This document shows, one piece after another, positions 8,087 to 16,492 of a DNA stretch of 34,624 nucleotides. Numbering within the stretch: the stretch's first letter is position 1; each line of letters begins with the position of its first letter. Under the pieces are notes generated by a model, which was given only the letters and a program-made list of their open reading frames with translations, searched no databases and was not told the DNA's origin. A program made the translations under genes and the position numbers. The DNA is from Gammaproteobacteria bacterium HGW-Gammaproteobacteria-4 (GTDB lineage Bacteria > Pseudomonadota > Gammaproteobacteria > Xanthomonadales > Xanthomonadaceae): contig PGZC01000042.1 in assembly GCA_002839995.1 (NCBI GenBank), forward strand, positions 1 to 34,624. The letters are read 5' to 3'.

Positions 8087-9400
8087 TCACGCGCCCCCTT
8101 GGCGCAGATGCTCTCGTACGAACAGTACCGCAATTGCCAGCAACGCGGCAGGCACCACCCAGCGCAGCCAGAACACGAAGCCCTCCTGCCAACGCCCTGC
8201 CCCGTGCGCAAACAGTTGCTCCATCGCGCTGTTGCGACTCGCGCTCCAACCCAGCGCCAGCACCGCAGCCAACGCGCCCAGGGTCTGCATGCCGGAACCG
8301 AAAATCATGTCCAGGGTGCCGATGATCGAAGGCCATAATGCGCTGGGCAGCATCAAAACCGCTTCGACCGCGAACAGGATCAGTGCCATGCGCTGGCGCG
8401 ACCAGCGTCCGGCACCGAGATCGCGCAGCCCCACCAGGCCAACCTCCAGCGCCGCCAAGGCCGACAAGAACGCCATCAGCACGAATGCGGCGAGAAATGC
8501 CACGCCAAGCCAACGCCCGCCCGGCATCACAGCAAAGAGTTTGGGCAACGTCGAGAATACCAGCCCGGGCCCCGCCGCCATGTCCAGCCCGAAGTACAAC
8601 ACGCTGGGGACGATGAACAAGGCCGCCAGCAACGCACCCGCCATATCGCCCAGCGCAGTTGCCAACGCGGTGGAAATGATTGGCGTGTCGTGGTCGAGAT
8701 AACCGCCGTAGACCAGCATGATGGTGCCGCCGACGCCGAGCGAAAACACCGCCTGGCCCATGGCGGCGAATACATCGGTGGCGCCGAGCAACGAAAAGTC
8801 CGGGCGCAAGAACATCAGCAACTTGTCCCACACACCGTCAAGCAACAAGGCATTGACAACCAGATACAAGACCACCACGCCGAATGCCGGCACAAACCAG
8901 CGGCTGAACCGCTCGATACCGCCACGCACGCCCAACGCCATCACCCAGCAAACCGCTGCCAGCACCAGCAATGCCAATGCGTACTGCAACACCCCATCAT
9001 TGAGACCGGCAGCCTGGCCCGCGCTGGCCTCCGGATCGAAACCCATGACCAGCCCGTAAGCAGCGGTATGGACGATGTTGGCGATGATCACGATGTAATA
9101 CGAATCGGCGACAACGATTGCCGATACCAACGCGACACCGATGATCAGACCGGCATGGCGGCCGAACGAAGCGCGAAAGGTCGGCACCGGGCCAGCACGC
9201 AACGCGCGGCCAAGTGCCCATTCGGCGGCCAGCACCGGCATCGCCAGCAACAAGGCCAGAGCCGCATAAACCAGCAAGAACGCGCTACCGCCGTGTTGAC
9301 CCATCATGTACGGAAAGCGCCAGACATTGCCCAGCCCGATGGCGACTCCGACCATCGCCAACCACGCCGCAAGCCGCCCGGAAAACCGCTCGTTCACCAT
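8087..9400 (-). CDS. Sodium-dependent NSS/SNF family transporter
   Basis: Inner-membrane LeuT-fold symporter of 437 aa with about 11-12 hydrophobic helices. The TM1 signature GVAIGLGNVWRFPYMMGQHG, with the unwound Na+/substrate-binding segment, is diagnostic of the neurotransmitter:sodium symporter family. The start is the ATG at 9400 (MVNERFSGRLAAW), which puts the standard short NSS N-terminus before TM1; an upstream in-frame ATG at 9448 would add 16 non-conserved residues. It is coupled to the downstream oxygenase. Substrate is not predictable from sequence; bacterial relatives carry amino acids such as tryptophan, tyrosine or leucine. Confidence 0.9.
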   Translation of the reverse strand: MVNERFSGRLAAWLAMVGVAIGLGNVWRFPYMMGQHGGSAFLLVYAALALLLAMPVLAAEWALGRALRAGPVPTFRASFGRHAGLIIGVALVSAIVVADSYYIVIIANIVHTAAYGLVMGFDPEASAGQAAGLNDGVLQYALALLVLAAVCWVMALGVRGGIERFSRWFVPAFGVVVLYLVVNALLLDGVWDKLLMFLRPDFSLLGATDVFAAMGQAVFSLGVGGTIMLVYGGYLDHDTPIISTALATALGDMAGALLAALFIVPSVLYFGLDMAAGPGLVFSTLPKLFAVMPGGRWLGVAFLAAFVLMAFLSALAALEVGLVGLRDLGAGRWSRQRMALILFAVEAVLMLPSALWPSIIGTLDMIFGSGMQTLGALAAVLALGWSASRNSAMEQLFAHGAGRWQEGFVFWLRWVVPAALLAIAVLFVREHLRQGGA

Positions 9401-9700
9401 GTCTGATCCTGGCGTCCTGAGGCGCACCCGAGCCATCGACGACGCCACGGGGTTATCACCATTTCAAAGGTCATTGTGCCCGACGATCATCGCAACACGA
9501 CGGGCGATAATCGCATGGATTGCCAGGAAGGTGGCGCTCGCGAAACCGCGGCACGACATGGTGTGTCGCAACATCACAAAAACCGCACTGCATGGTATGT
9601 TCCCCGGGCACCCGGGAAGGCGCGATTCAAGTCGGCAGCACAGGACAACCTTCATCGCGTACGACATCCGGCACCCGGAGTCGATCACAACGGGGACTAC
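9401..9700. other. Divergent intergenic region between the NSS transporter and the solute-binding protein
   Basis: About 300 bp with no convincing gene; open frames through it are not supported by start signals or family similarity. Small palindromes are present (CCCGGG-CA-CCCGGG near 9603-9616, and CGACA/TGTCG around 9555-9569). It must hold both promoters, but I see no clear consensus elements. Confidence 0.5.
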
Positions 9701-10489
9701 ATGAAAAAACCAACGCACCACAATCACCACCACGCGCTGTTCGCCGCCATCCTCGCGTTCAGCGCTGTTGCATCGGCGGACACCATCACCGTGCGCAGCG
9801 ATTACTGGTTCCCCTACAACGGCGAGCCAGGCAGTGCACAGGAAGGCTACATGATCGAGCTGCTTCGCCTCGCCGCCGCCGGCACCGGCGACACCATCGA
9901 TTACCGCCTGATGGACTGGGAACTGGCCCTGGAGCGGTCTTTGAATGGCACCAGCGACTGCGTGGTGGGCGCAATCGCAAGCGATGCGCCGGAACATCTG
10001 CGCACCAGCGCAGCCTGGGGCAAAAGCCAGAATGTGGTTTACGGGCTCGACGGCAATTCGATCGCTCTCGACGCGGTAGACGACCTCAAATCGCTGCGTA
10101 TCGGCGTGGTCCAGGATTACGCCTATGGTGATGCGATCGACGCGGTACTGGAAGCGGACGGCGTACAGACCAGCCGTGTCGAGGCCAGCCGCCGTGCTTT
10201 TCCGCTGCTGGTGATGAAGTTGGTCACACGCAAGATCGACGTCCTTATCGAAGACGAAAACGTCGCCTCGGCCGGTCTCAAGGAACTGGGTCTGAGCAAT
10301 CGTGTCGTTCCGGTTTCCAGCAATCTGACCGAAGCCGACGACCTGTTTGTCGCATGCACGCCCAACGCACGCGGCGGCAAGCTGATTGCTGCATTCGATC
10401 AGATACTGGAACAATCGCGCGCGTCCGGCGAACTGGACAAGATTCTCGCCCGCTACGGCCTTGAGGACTGGGCGCCGGTCACGCCGTAA
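9701..10489 (+). CDS. Periplasmic solute-binding protein (SBP family 3-like)
   Basis: Secreted protein of 262 aa. The ATG at 9701 has a GGGGAC ribosome-binding site and is followed by a His-rich n-region (MKKPTHHNHHH) and a signal peptide ending near AVASA. The mature chain follows the bacterial SBP_3 layout: ITVRSDYWFPYNG, EGYMIELLRLA, then the second lobe from about residue 127 (LKSLRIGVVQDYAYG). No ABC permease or ATPase is adjacent, so it could be an orphan transport receptor or a sensory or chemotaxis-type binding protein. Ligand unknown. Confidence 0.82.
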   Translation: MKKPTHHNHHHALFAAILAFSAVASADTITVRSDYWFPYNGEPGSAQEGYMIELLRLAAAGTGDTIDYRLMDWELALERSLNGTSDCVVGAIASDAPEHLRTSAAWGKSQNVVYGLDGNSIALDAVDDLKSLRIGVVQDYAYGDAIDAVLEADGVQTSRVEASRRAFPLLVMKLVTRKIDVLIEDENVASAGLKELGLSNRVVPVSSNLTEADDLFVACTPNARGGKLIAAFDQILEQSRASGELDKILARYGLEDWAPVTP

Positions 10490-10518
10490 GGCGGAACGAT
10501 CGACCCGACGCCATGTAA

Positions 10519-10549
10519 CGAAGAAGCCCCGCGATGCGGGGCTTCTTCG
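10519..10549. terminator. Bidirectional intrinsic terminator
   Basis: A perfect 14-bp GC-rich stem (10519-10532 with 10536-10549) around a 3-nt GAT loop. It lies midway between the convergent solute-binding protein gene and the DksA-like gene and can serve both. The arms end in GAAGAAG/CTTCTTC, giving T-rich flanks on both strands. Confidence 0.88.
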
Positions 10550-10571
10550 TTATCGGCATGCCTGCGAAATA

Positions 10572-11771
10572 TCAATCGCCCATCTGCCGTTGGCGATGTT
10601 CCCAGCGCTCCTGCGCATCGATGGTGCGCTCGGCAGTCAGGCGCGCATCCAGCCGCTCCAGGCCGATTTCCTCGCCGGTATCGACGCACCAGCCATAGCT
10701 GCCGTCCTCCACCCGCTTGAGCGCGTCGTCGATCTTGCCGATCAGCTTGCGATAGCGATCGCGCGTACGCAGTTCCAGCGAGTTTTCCGTCTCGCGGGTC
10801 GCGCGCTCGGCTTCATCGCCCACGTCACGCACTTCTTCGCGCAGGTTCTCGATCGTCTGCTTGGATTCCTCAACCAGATCTTCGCGCCACTGCAGCAAAC
10901 GGTTGCGGAAATATTCCAGGTGCAGCGGGTTCATGTACTCCTCGTCGGCACCCGGCCGGTAACCCGCGGGCACGATCGGCCGCCCGGCCGGGTCGGTTTT
11001 GTACTTCGGCGCTATCTTGCCCTTGACCGGAGCCGGTTTGATCGCACCCGGCGGCGACGCGACACCAACCGCACCGGTTCGGCGCGGAGTGGCTGGCTTT
11101 GCAACTGCGCTGATCGTCTTGCTCACTGCTTGCTTTCCTGCTTTCGAATGGTGCTCTTCGGCCTTGGCCGATGGCGAGGTCTTGGCTGACGGTTTGGCTA
11201 CGCTGGGTGCTGGCGTGGCGGCGGGCTTGCCAGGCTTGGCTGCCGGCTTGCTGGCCTTCGCTGCCGGCTTGCTGGCCTTCGCTGCCGGTTTGCTGGCCTT
11301 CGCTGCCGGTTTGCTGGCCTTGGCTGCGGGCTTGCTGGCCTTGGCTGCGGGCTTGCTGGCCTTGGCTGCGGGCTTGCTGGCCTTGGCTGCGGGCTTGCTG
11401 GCCTTGGCTGCCGGTTTGCTGGCCTTGGCTGCGGGCTTGCTGGCCTTGGCTGCCGGTTTGCTGGCCTTGGCTGCGGGCTTGCTGGCCTTGGCTGCCGGCT
11501 TCAGCGCCTTCGCCAATGCATTGGCGACCTGCTTCAGCGCCCCAGGCTTGGCCTTGCTTGCCGCCTTTGCAGTCGATTTCCCGGGCGCCTGCTTGGCAGC
11601 CGCCTTGGTCATGACGACAGGCTTGCGTGCAGGCGCCTTGTTGGCCCTGCCCGCTGCTGCCGACTTGGCGGCTTTGGCGGACTTCGCAGACGTCACCACC
11701 TTGGTGGTCCTGGATGGTTTTGCAGCCTTGGCCACCTTGGCGGCCTTCTTCACCATTTTCTTCGCAGCCAC
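10572..11771 (-). CDS. DksA/TraR-family protein with long Lys/Ala/Pro repeat extension
   Basis: About 399 aa. The C-terminal 110 residues are DksA-like: a coiled coil with the conserved DxxDxA tip (DVGDEA) and a zinc-finger region. The finger is degenerate: of the four canonical Cys only the first remains (GWCVDT), and the others are Thr, Thr and Ala (LTAERTIDA). The N-terminal 280 residues are basic and low-complexity, with twelve exact KPAAKAS heptads plus flanking variants, reminiscent of histone-H1-like or PAAK-type DNA-binding tails. The start is uncertain. I chose the GTG at 11771 (giving MAAKK...), which has AGGA about 10 nt upstream; the ATG at 11756 is an alternative. The protein could bind RNA polymerase through its DksA part and nucleic acid through the tail (inference). 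Confidence 0.85.
   Translation of the reverse strand: MAAKKMVKKAAKVAKAAKPSRTTKVVTSAKSAKAAKSAAAGRANKAPARKPVVMTKAAAKQAPGKSTAKAASKAKPGALKQVANALAKALKPAAKASKPAAKASKPAAKASKPAAKASKPAAKASKPAAKASKPAAKASKPAAKASKPAAKASKPAAKASKPAAKASKPAAKASKPAAKPGKPAATPAPSVAKPSAKTSPSAKAEEHHSKAGKQAVSKTISAVAKPATPRRTGAVGVASPPGAIKPAPVKGKIAPKYKTDPAGRPIVPAGYRPGADEEYMNPLHLEYFRNRLLQWREDLVEESKQTIENLREEVRDVGDEAERATRETENSLELRTRDRYRKLIGKIDDALKRVEDGSYGWCVDTGEEIGLERLDARLTAERTIDAQERWEHRQRQMGD
11250..11501 (-). repeat. Twelve tandem 21-bp coding repeats (KPAAKAS)
   Basis: Twelve units of 21 bp in register, with GCTGGCC recurring every 21 bp from 11250 to 11481. Units differ only at synonymous positions (for example GCCGGC/GCGGGC/GCCGGT). 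They encode the Lys-rich heptad array of the DksA-like protein. This is an obvious hotspot for copy-number change. Confidence 0.95.
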
Positions 11772-12116
11772 GTTATATGCATCCTGTATTCTGGATCGAA
11801 ATGGGCGGTGCAACCCGGGCGAGTCATCATAGACCTCCCGTTTACCCCGGTCATCAAGGGAGACTCGCGAACCGCTACTGAACGACTCGATTACCGCTCA
11901 GGCTACCCGAAGCCAACGCACATGCGCGGCCCGGCCACCGTGAGCACCTCGGCATCGAACGCCAACAACCACTCGCAAACTCGCGTTGATCTCGACATGC
12001 GTCGCGTCCATGCCACCACCCTACTCCGGTTTGAGTTCGGGAGGTCGCGTGTTATAGCCTAGTCGCGCGCGTGCAGCAACCATTGCGTTTCACCAAAGCT
12101 GCCACACTACCCGCTT
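11772..12116. other. Intergenic region upstream of the divergent DksA-like and yidD genes
   Basis: About 345 bp without a supported gene. It is less GC-biased than its neighbours and contains the yidD promoter candidate (12031-12058). I see no RNA gene or strong hairpin. Confidence 0.5.
12031..12058 (+). promoter_or_regulatory. Possible sigma-70 promoter for yidD
   Basis: TTGAGT (12031-12036) and TATAGC (12053-12058) are separated by 16 bp, about 60 bp before the yidD start. Each hexamer matches the consensus only in part, so this is a candidate only. Confidence 0.35.
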
Positions 12117-12359
12117 ATGAAGAAAATTTCCCTGGCATTGCTGCGTTTTTATCGCCTGCTGATCAGCCCATTGCTGGGTCAGCGCTGCCGATTCCACCCA
12201 AGTTGTTCGCAGTACACCTCCGATGCCATTGATCGCTACGGCGTCTCGCACGGAAGCTGGCTCGGGTTCAAGCGCATCTGCCGTTGCCACCCGTTCAGCG
12301 AAGGCGGCTACGATCCGGTACCCGAGCGGCACGCTGCCATCACAAGGCCTGACGCATGA
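12117..12359 (+). CDS. yidD: Membrane protein insertion efficiency factor YidD
   Basis: Small amphipathic membrane-associated protein of 80 aa that assists YidC/Sec membrane insertion. It carries the family signature: [22 protein letters not shown], then [19 protein letters not shown]. In most bacteria yidD sits between rnpA and yidC. Here it stands apart and overlaps the following peptidase gene by 4 bp (ATGA). Confidence 0.95.
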   Translation: MKKISLALLRFYRLLISPLLGQRCRFHPSCSQYTSDAIDRYGVSHGSWLGFKRICRCHPFSEGGYDPVPERHAAITRPDA

Positions 12360-13171
12360 AGCGCGACTGGCGAGTTCCATTCGCTGCGCTGCTGAGCGTG
12401 GCGGGTACCGCCAGTGTCGGCGCCGAGAACTGCACCGCCCTGACCGATCTCGTCCAGGGCGGTCTGGTGGTCCGGCAGGTCGCCGCGGGGAGTTCCGTGC
12501 GTCTGGATGGCCGTCCATTGCGGGTCTCGCACGATGGCTGGTATGCGTTCGGCATCGGTCGCGATGCCAACGCGCCGGTGACCCTGGAAATCCGCTCGCC
12601 GGGGGCGGAGCCGTGCCGGGCGACGCTACCGATCCGCACACGCAACTGGGCGATCGAGCGGGTCAACGGGGTGCCCCAGGCCACCGTCAGCCCACCTCCG
12701 GAAATTGCCCAGCGCATTGCGCGCGAACAGGCGCGCGTTGCACAAACGCGCGCGCTCGACAGCGACCTCGCCGGTTTCGTGCACGGCTTCATCTGGCCGG
12801 TGAGCGGCCGTATCAGCGGCCACTTCGGCAGCCAGCGCATCTACAACGGCGAACCGCGATCACCGCATTCGGGCGTGGATATCGCGGCCGCGCGCGGGGT
12901 GCCGGTAAAAGCACCGGCAGCGGGACGGGTAATTTTCGCCGACGCCGGTCTCTATCTCACCGGTGGCACTGTGCTGATCGATCACGGCCACGGCGTCAAT
13001 TCAAGTTTTCTGCACCTGAGCCGGCTGGATGTGCGAGTTGGTCAGCGTCTGGAGCAGGGCGACATCATCGGCGCCGTGGGCGCCACCGGTCGCGCTACCG
13101 GCCCGCACCTGCACTGGGGACTGAACTGGTTTGACGTGCGCCTCGACCCGGAGGCACTGTCGCCACGCTGA
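12356..13171 (+). CDS. Secreted M23 (LytM-type) peptidase
   Basis: 271 aa with an N-terminal signal peptide (cleavage near VGA at about residue 23), an N-terminal domain of unknown type, then a LytM/peptidase M23 domain at about 150-260. The zinc ligands are visible as HSGVD (HxxxD) and the final GPHLHW (HxH). It is therefore likely to be active against peptidoglycan cross-bridges, unlike degenerate EnvC/NlpD-type LytM factors. Its ATGA overlap with yidD indicates coupled translation; a functional link is not known. Confidence 0.9.
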   Translation: MKRDWRVPFAALLSVAGTASVGAENCTALTDLVQGGLVVRQVAAGSSVRLDGRPLRVSHDGWYAFGIGRDANAPVTLEIRSPGAEPCRATLPIRTRNWAIERVNGVPQATVSPPPEIAQRIAREQARVAQTRALDSDLAGFVHGFIWPVSGRISGHFGSQRIYNGEPRSPHSGVDIAAARGVPVKAPAAGRVIFADAGLYLTGGTVLIDHGHGVNSSFLHLSRLDVRVGQRLEQGDIIGAVGATGRATGPHLHWGLNWFDVRLDPEALSPR

Positions 13172-13183
13172 GCCCGTCCGCGT

Positions 13184-14161
13184 TCAGTCGCGTGGATGCG
13201 CAACGCCATCAAGCGGCGAAAATCCGCCGGACACACCCTTGGTGGCAACCGCGACCGCATTGTGCGGATGCAGGCTCTCGAAGTGCGAGGCGCGCAACCA
13301 GAAATCGACCACGCGCTCGTCCTGATCGAGCGCAGCCTGCATGCGCCTTGCCGCATCCTCGCAGAACATCAGGTTGGCGCCGTTGAGCAATGCAAACGCC
13401 TGCTCGTCCTCGCGCTTCACCGCCGCCTGCACCGGCGTCTTGAGCGCACCCTCGATACAGTCGATCAGATCGGTGATGGGGAAACTCTGGAACGACGGCA
13501 CCAGCCGCAGCTTGACCTCGGCCGAACTGCGCTGGCTGTGCGGGGTAGCGCAAATGCCCTCTTCAGTACCAAGCCATGCCACAACCGCATCGAAATCCAC
13601 GTTGCCACCGGCGCTGAAGTCGTGGCGGAAGCGCTCCTGGATCAGTTGCCGCGCCAATGCGGCAGAACACGGGCAGGTACTCGAATAGGCCACCGCAAAC
13701 GACAGCTCCAGCGTGAACTGGCCGCGATCCATCATCCCGGTGATGACCACCGGGTAGGATTTCCAGCCACTGTTGTCGCTGACCAACGACGGCCGCCGCA
13801 GCAGGTAATCGAAACGCACCTGCACCATGGCACGATCGGAAAGATCGGCATGCGAGGCCAGGAACTCCTTGAGCAGGTGCCTGAGTCCGCATGGGCTCAG
13901 CGCCTCGGCCGACAGGTAGCGATCGACGTGCAGATACAGGCGCGACATGTGAATGCCACGCACATCGGGACGGCGCAGGTTGACGTACGCATTGACCCGG
14001 GCGACGCTGGTCACCACCGCACCGTGCGGATCAGCCAGGCTGACCGGCGCCTCGATTTCGCCCATGCCGACCCAGTCGAGTTGGCCGGCTATACCGGGCC
14101 GAGCCTCGCTGGCGATATCCGGCATCAGCCGAACGGTGTTTTCGGGGTTGATCGGGGCCAC
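13184..14161 (-). CDS. folE2: GTP cyclohydrolase FolE2 (GCYH-IB)
   Basis: Converts GTP to 7,8-dihydroneopterin triphosphate, the entry step of folate and queuosine synthesis. The sequence has the FolE2 signature TCPCS with its catalytic/metal cysteine, DVRGIHMSRLY and the C-terminal SxHPHNAVAV-like stretch (FESLHPHNAVAVA). I chose the GTG at 14161 (325 aa) because GAGGAG lies about 9-11 nt upstream; the ATG at 14125 (MPDIASEA) has no such signal. FolE2 tolerates metals other than zinc and is often Zur-controlled where FolE is also present; I see no Zur palindrome here. It converges with the M23 peptidase, with 12 bp between them. Confidence 0.92.
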   Translation of the reverse strand: MAPINPENTVRLMPDIASEARPGIAGQLDWVGMGEIEAPVSLADPHGAVVTSVARVNAYVNLRRPDVRGIHMSRLYLHVDRYLSAEALSPCGLRHLLKEFLASHADLSDRAMVQVRFDYLLRRPSLVSDNSGWKSYPVVITGMMDRGQFTLELSFAVAYSSTCPCSAALARQLIQERFRHDFSAGGNVDFDAVVAWLGTEEGICATPHSQRSSAEVKLRLVPSFQSFPITDLIDCIEGALKTPVQAAVKREDEQAFALLNGANLMFCEDAARRMQAALDQDERVVDFWLRASHFESLHPHNAVAVATKGVSGGFSPLDGVAHPRD

Positions 14162-14299
14162 GTGGCGACTCTCCTCATCGATTCTGGCGACAGCGTAGCT
14201 CCATCGCGTGCATGCGGCGTCAACAGCGACGGCGGCGTCGCGAACGGCCATTGTATCGGCTGGAGCCGGAAAACGGATGAAACACTGCGTTGTGGACGT

Positions 14300-15070
14300 T
14301 TATCCGCCGCGGCGGGCGGCATGCCAAAACCGCCACAGGCTGCGCAATCCGGGCGCGCTTTGCGGCGGCCTTCCCGCTGCCATTCGCGCCAAAAGATCGC
14401 GATCCAGCACCCATTGCATGCGTCGAAACAGTGGCGCCGAAGCACTCGGTTCGGGCGCCGCGAGCAGCAGTTCCCGAGCATATTCCACGATTACCGTTGC
14501 GGCAGCGCCCTCGCGAATCGCGTTGCGCGAGACCTGATGCCGGGCCAGCAACTGCAACGGCACGCGGCCGGCATCATCCGCTGCCTGACCCACCCGCAAA
14601 CGCTGCACGAGCAGATGTACCGCCGCCAGTTGCATCGCGGCGGCATTCGCCTCGCCGCCGAGCAATGCCGCTTCGACCGCTACCGTTGCGGTTGCCAACG
14701 GCATCATCTGCGCCAGTGCATCGCCGGTATCCAGCGACGATTGATCGCCGGCGCCAACCGTTTGTAACAATGCCGCCGACAAACCGACCCACGGCGCGCC
14801 CGGATACGCCATCAACTCCTGCGTCAGCGGATGGCGCGCCTGCAACTGGGTTATGGCGAGCAACTCCTGTGCCCACCAACCCGACTTGGCCAGACGAACC
14901 GATGGATCGCTCAACTCGAATGCCGCTTCGCGCAGGCAACACAACAACGCACCCCAATGCGCGAACAGCGTGCGCTGTGCCGGCGCGACGAACAGGCTCG
15001 CCTGCACAAAAGCCGGCTCGCGTTGCAGCCACTTCTCGACAAATCCCGCGGTTGGCGAATCAGTCGCCAT
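14300..15070 (-). CDS. Squalene/phytoene-synthase-like protein, probably non-catalytic
   Basis: 256 aa from the ATG at 15070 ([16 protein letters not shown]). The all-helical sequence, with FVQASLFVAPAQRTLF near the start and AKSGWWAQELL-x13-HPLTQELM, matches a divergent branch of the trans-isoprenyl diphosphate synthase fold, related to the mitochondrial complex-I assembly factor NDUFAF6. The two Asp-rich DxxxD motifs needed for catalysis are not apparent. It overlaps the upstream phosphatase gene by 11 bp and is the last gene of the ubiG unit. Its role is unknown; a lipid, quinone or complex-assembly role is a guess from context. Confidence 0.6.
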   Translation of the reverse strand: MATDSPTAGFVEKWLQREPAFVQASLFVAPAQRTLFAHWGALLCCLREAAFELSDPSVRLAKSGWWAQELLAITQLQARHPLTQELMAYPGAPWVGLSAALLQTVGAGDQSSLDTGDALAQMMPLATATVAVEAALLGGEANAAAMQLAAVHLLVQRLRVGQAADDAGRVPLQLLARHQVSRNAIREGAAATVIVEYARELLLAAPEPSASAPLFRRMQWVLDRDLLARMAAGRPPQSAPGLRSLWRFWHAARRGG

Positions 15071-15746
15071 CGGCAGATTTCCGGTCCAGGATCCCGGCCG
15101 CAAGCAGATCCTGCGGTAGCGCTGCCACGGCATCTGCGCCCCACTCGAACGGACGCTCATCGGCGCCGCGATAACCCCACAGCGCGGCCACCGCTTTCAT
15201 GTTGCAGGCGCGCGCAGCCTGCACGTCACGCGCGTCATCGCCCACGTAAACGCAGTCTTCGGGGGCAACGCCAAGCGCCGCACAAGCCAATCGCAATGGC
15301 GCCGGATCGGGCTTCTTTACCGGCAGCGTATCGCCGCCAACGACCGCCGCACAGGCCTTCGCCCAAGGCATTGCCGCCAGTACCGCGCTCACCATCGCCT
15401 CGGCTTTATTGGACACCACTGCCCACGGCACTCCAGCCGCCTCCAGCGCCGCGAGCACGTCGGTGATTCCGGCGAACGCGTGGCTGTAGTCGGCAATGTG
15501 CGCGCTGTAGATATCGAGAAACGCCGGCAGCAATCGTTCCTGCGCTTCGGCATCATGATCGGAAAACGCCACCGCGAGCATCGCGCGTCCACCCTTTGAA
15601 ATCACCGCGCGAAACACCGCAGGATCCACCTCGCCCCGCCCCTCGCGCGCCAACAAACGATTCATCGCCGCCATCAGGTCCGGCGCGCTGTCGATCAGGG
15701 TGCCGTCGAGATCAAACAGCACAGCAGCGCAGTTGGGCGCCTTCAT
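15060..15746 (-). CDS. HAD phosphatase, Gph/MupP type
   Basis: 228-aa haloacid-dehalogenase-fold phosphatase with DLDGT nucleophile motif (residues 12-16), VVSNK (motif II), KPDP (motif III) and VGDDARD (motif IV). Annotated relatives are phosphoglycolate phosphatases, but its position directly after ubiG with an ATGA overlap matches Pseudomonas PA3171-PA3172. There the phosphatase is MupP, which dephosphorylates MurNAc-6-phosphate in peptidoglycan recycling. I lean to MupP on synteny; sequence alone does not exclude Gph. AmgK and MurU, the next recycling enzymes, are not in the window. Confidence 0.85.
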   Translation of the reverse strand: MKAPNCAAVLFDLDGTLIDSAPDLMAAMNRLLAREGRGEVDPAVFRAVISKGGRAMLAVAFSDHDAEAQERLLPAFLDIYSAHIADYSHAFAGITDVLAALEAAGVPWAVVSNKAEAMVSAVLAAMPWAKACAAVVGGDTLPVKKPDPAPLRLACAALGVAPEDCVYVGDDARDVQAARACNMKAVAALWGYRGADERPFEWGADAVAALPQDLLAAGILDRKSADGD

Positions 15747-16453
15747 TCCGGGCGGCGCGCACTGGCGATGTAGTTGACTGCCAGCGAGCGACCCAGACGG
15801 GCGCTGTGCGCAATCGGGTTGTAATACAGGCCCTGCACGTCGTCCAGCACCAGCCCTGTCGCCCGCAACCACGCTGCGAGCTCGGACGGCCGGATGAACT
15901 GCGCATAGTGGTGGGTGCCGCGCGGCACCAGACCACTGACGTATTCGGCGCCGACAATGGCCAGCGCGAACGACGCCGGGTTGCGATTGAGCGTGGAAAT
16001 GATCAAACGGCCACCCGGCGCCAGCGCGCGCGCGCAATCAGCCACCAGGGCCTCCGGGTCGGGCACGTGCTCGAGCAGCTCCATGCAGGTCACCACATCG
16101 AAGCTGGCCGCTTGCTCGTCGGCAATCTGCGCGATCGGCGCCAACCGGTAATCCACCTGCAAGCCGCTTTCCAGCAAATGCAATTGCGCCACTTCGATCA
16201 GCTCCGACGCCAGATCCAGCGCCGTCACCGTTGCCCCGGCTGCGGCCAGCGCTTCGGACAGCAGCCCCGCACCACAACCGACATCGAGCGCGCGCTTGCC
16301 GGCCAGCGGCACCTGCTGCGCAACGTAGGCCAGACGCACCGGATTGAGCACATGCAAGGCGCGTTGCGGGCCGTGGGGGTCCCACCAACGGCTGGCCAGT
16401 GCACCGAAATGCGCCAGTTCAGAGGGATTGGCGTTGAACAGTGATTCGCTCAT
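15743..16453 (-). CDS. ubiG: Ubiquinone biosynthesis O-methyltransferase UbiG
   Basis: SAM-dependent enzyme of 236 aa that performs both O-methylations in ubiquinone synthesis. SAM motif I is [13 protein letters not shown], post-[11 protein letters not shown]; the family motifs [24 protein letters not shown] and [11 protein letters not shown] are all present. It is the first gene of a tight unit with the HAD phosphatase and the squalene-synthase-like gene. Ubiquinone is consistent with an aerobic or facultative respiratory lifestyle. Confidence 0.96.
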   Translation of the reverse strand: MSESLFNANPSELAHFGALASRWWDPHGPQRALHVLNPVRLAYVAQQVPLAGKRALDVGCGAGLLSEALAAAGATVTALDLASELIEVAQLHLLESGLQVDYRLAPIAQIADEQAASFDVVTCMELLEHVPDPEALVADCARALAPGGRLIISTLNRNPASFALAIVGAEYVSGLVPRGTHHYAQFIRPSELAAWLRATGLVLDDVQGLYYNPIAHSARLGRSLAVNYIASARRPE

Positions 16454-16492
16454 GTGATGCTCATCGGCAAGTGTGCGTACAAAAAGACATGT

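Noticed and set aside
11250-11501. Possible CRISPR or minisatellite array
   Set aside because: Repeats are contiguous 21-bp units in frame with no spacers; they encode a heptad array.
10999-11832. Long plus-strand open frame encoding a Leu/Ala-rich, membrane-like repeat protein
   Set aside because: It is the antisense of the KPAAKAS repeat of the DksA-like gene; the other strand has a real domain, a terminator and third-position synonymous variation.
13196-14767. 523-codon plus-strand frame
   Set aside because: Crosses two real minus-strand genes (folE2 and the squalene-synthase-like gene) and has no recognisable motif.
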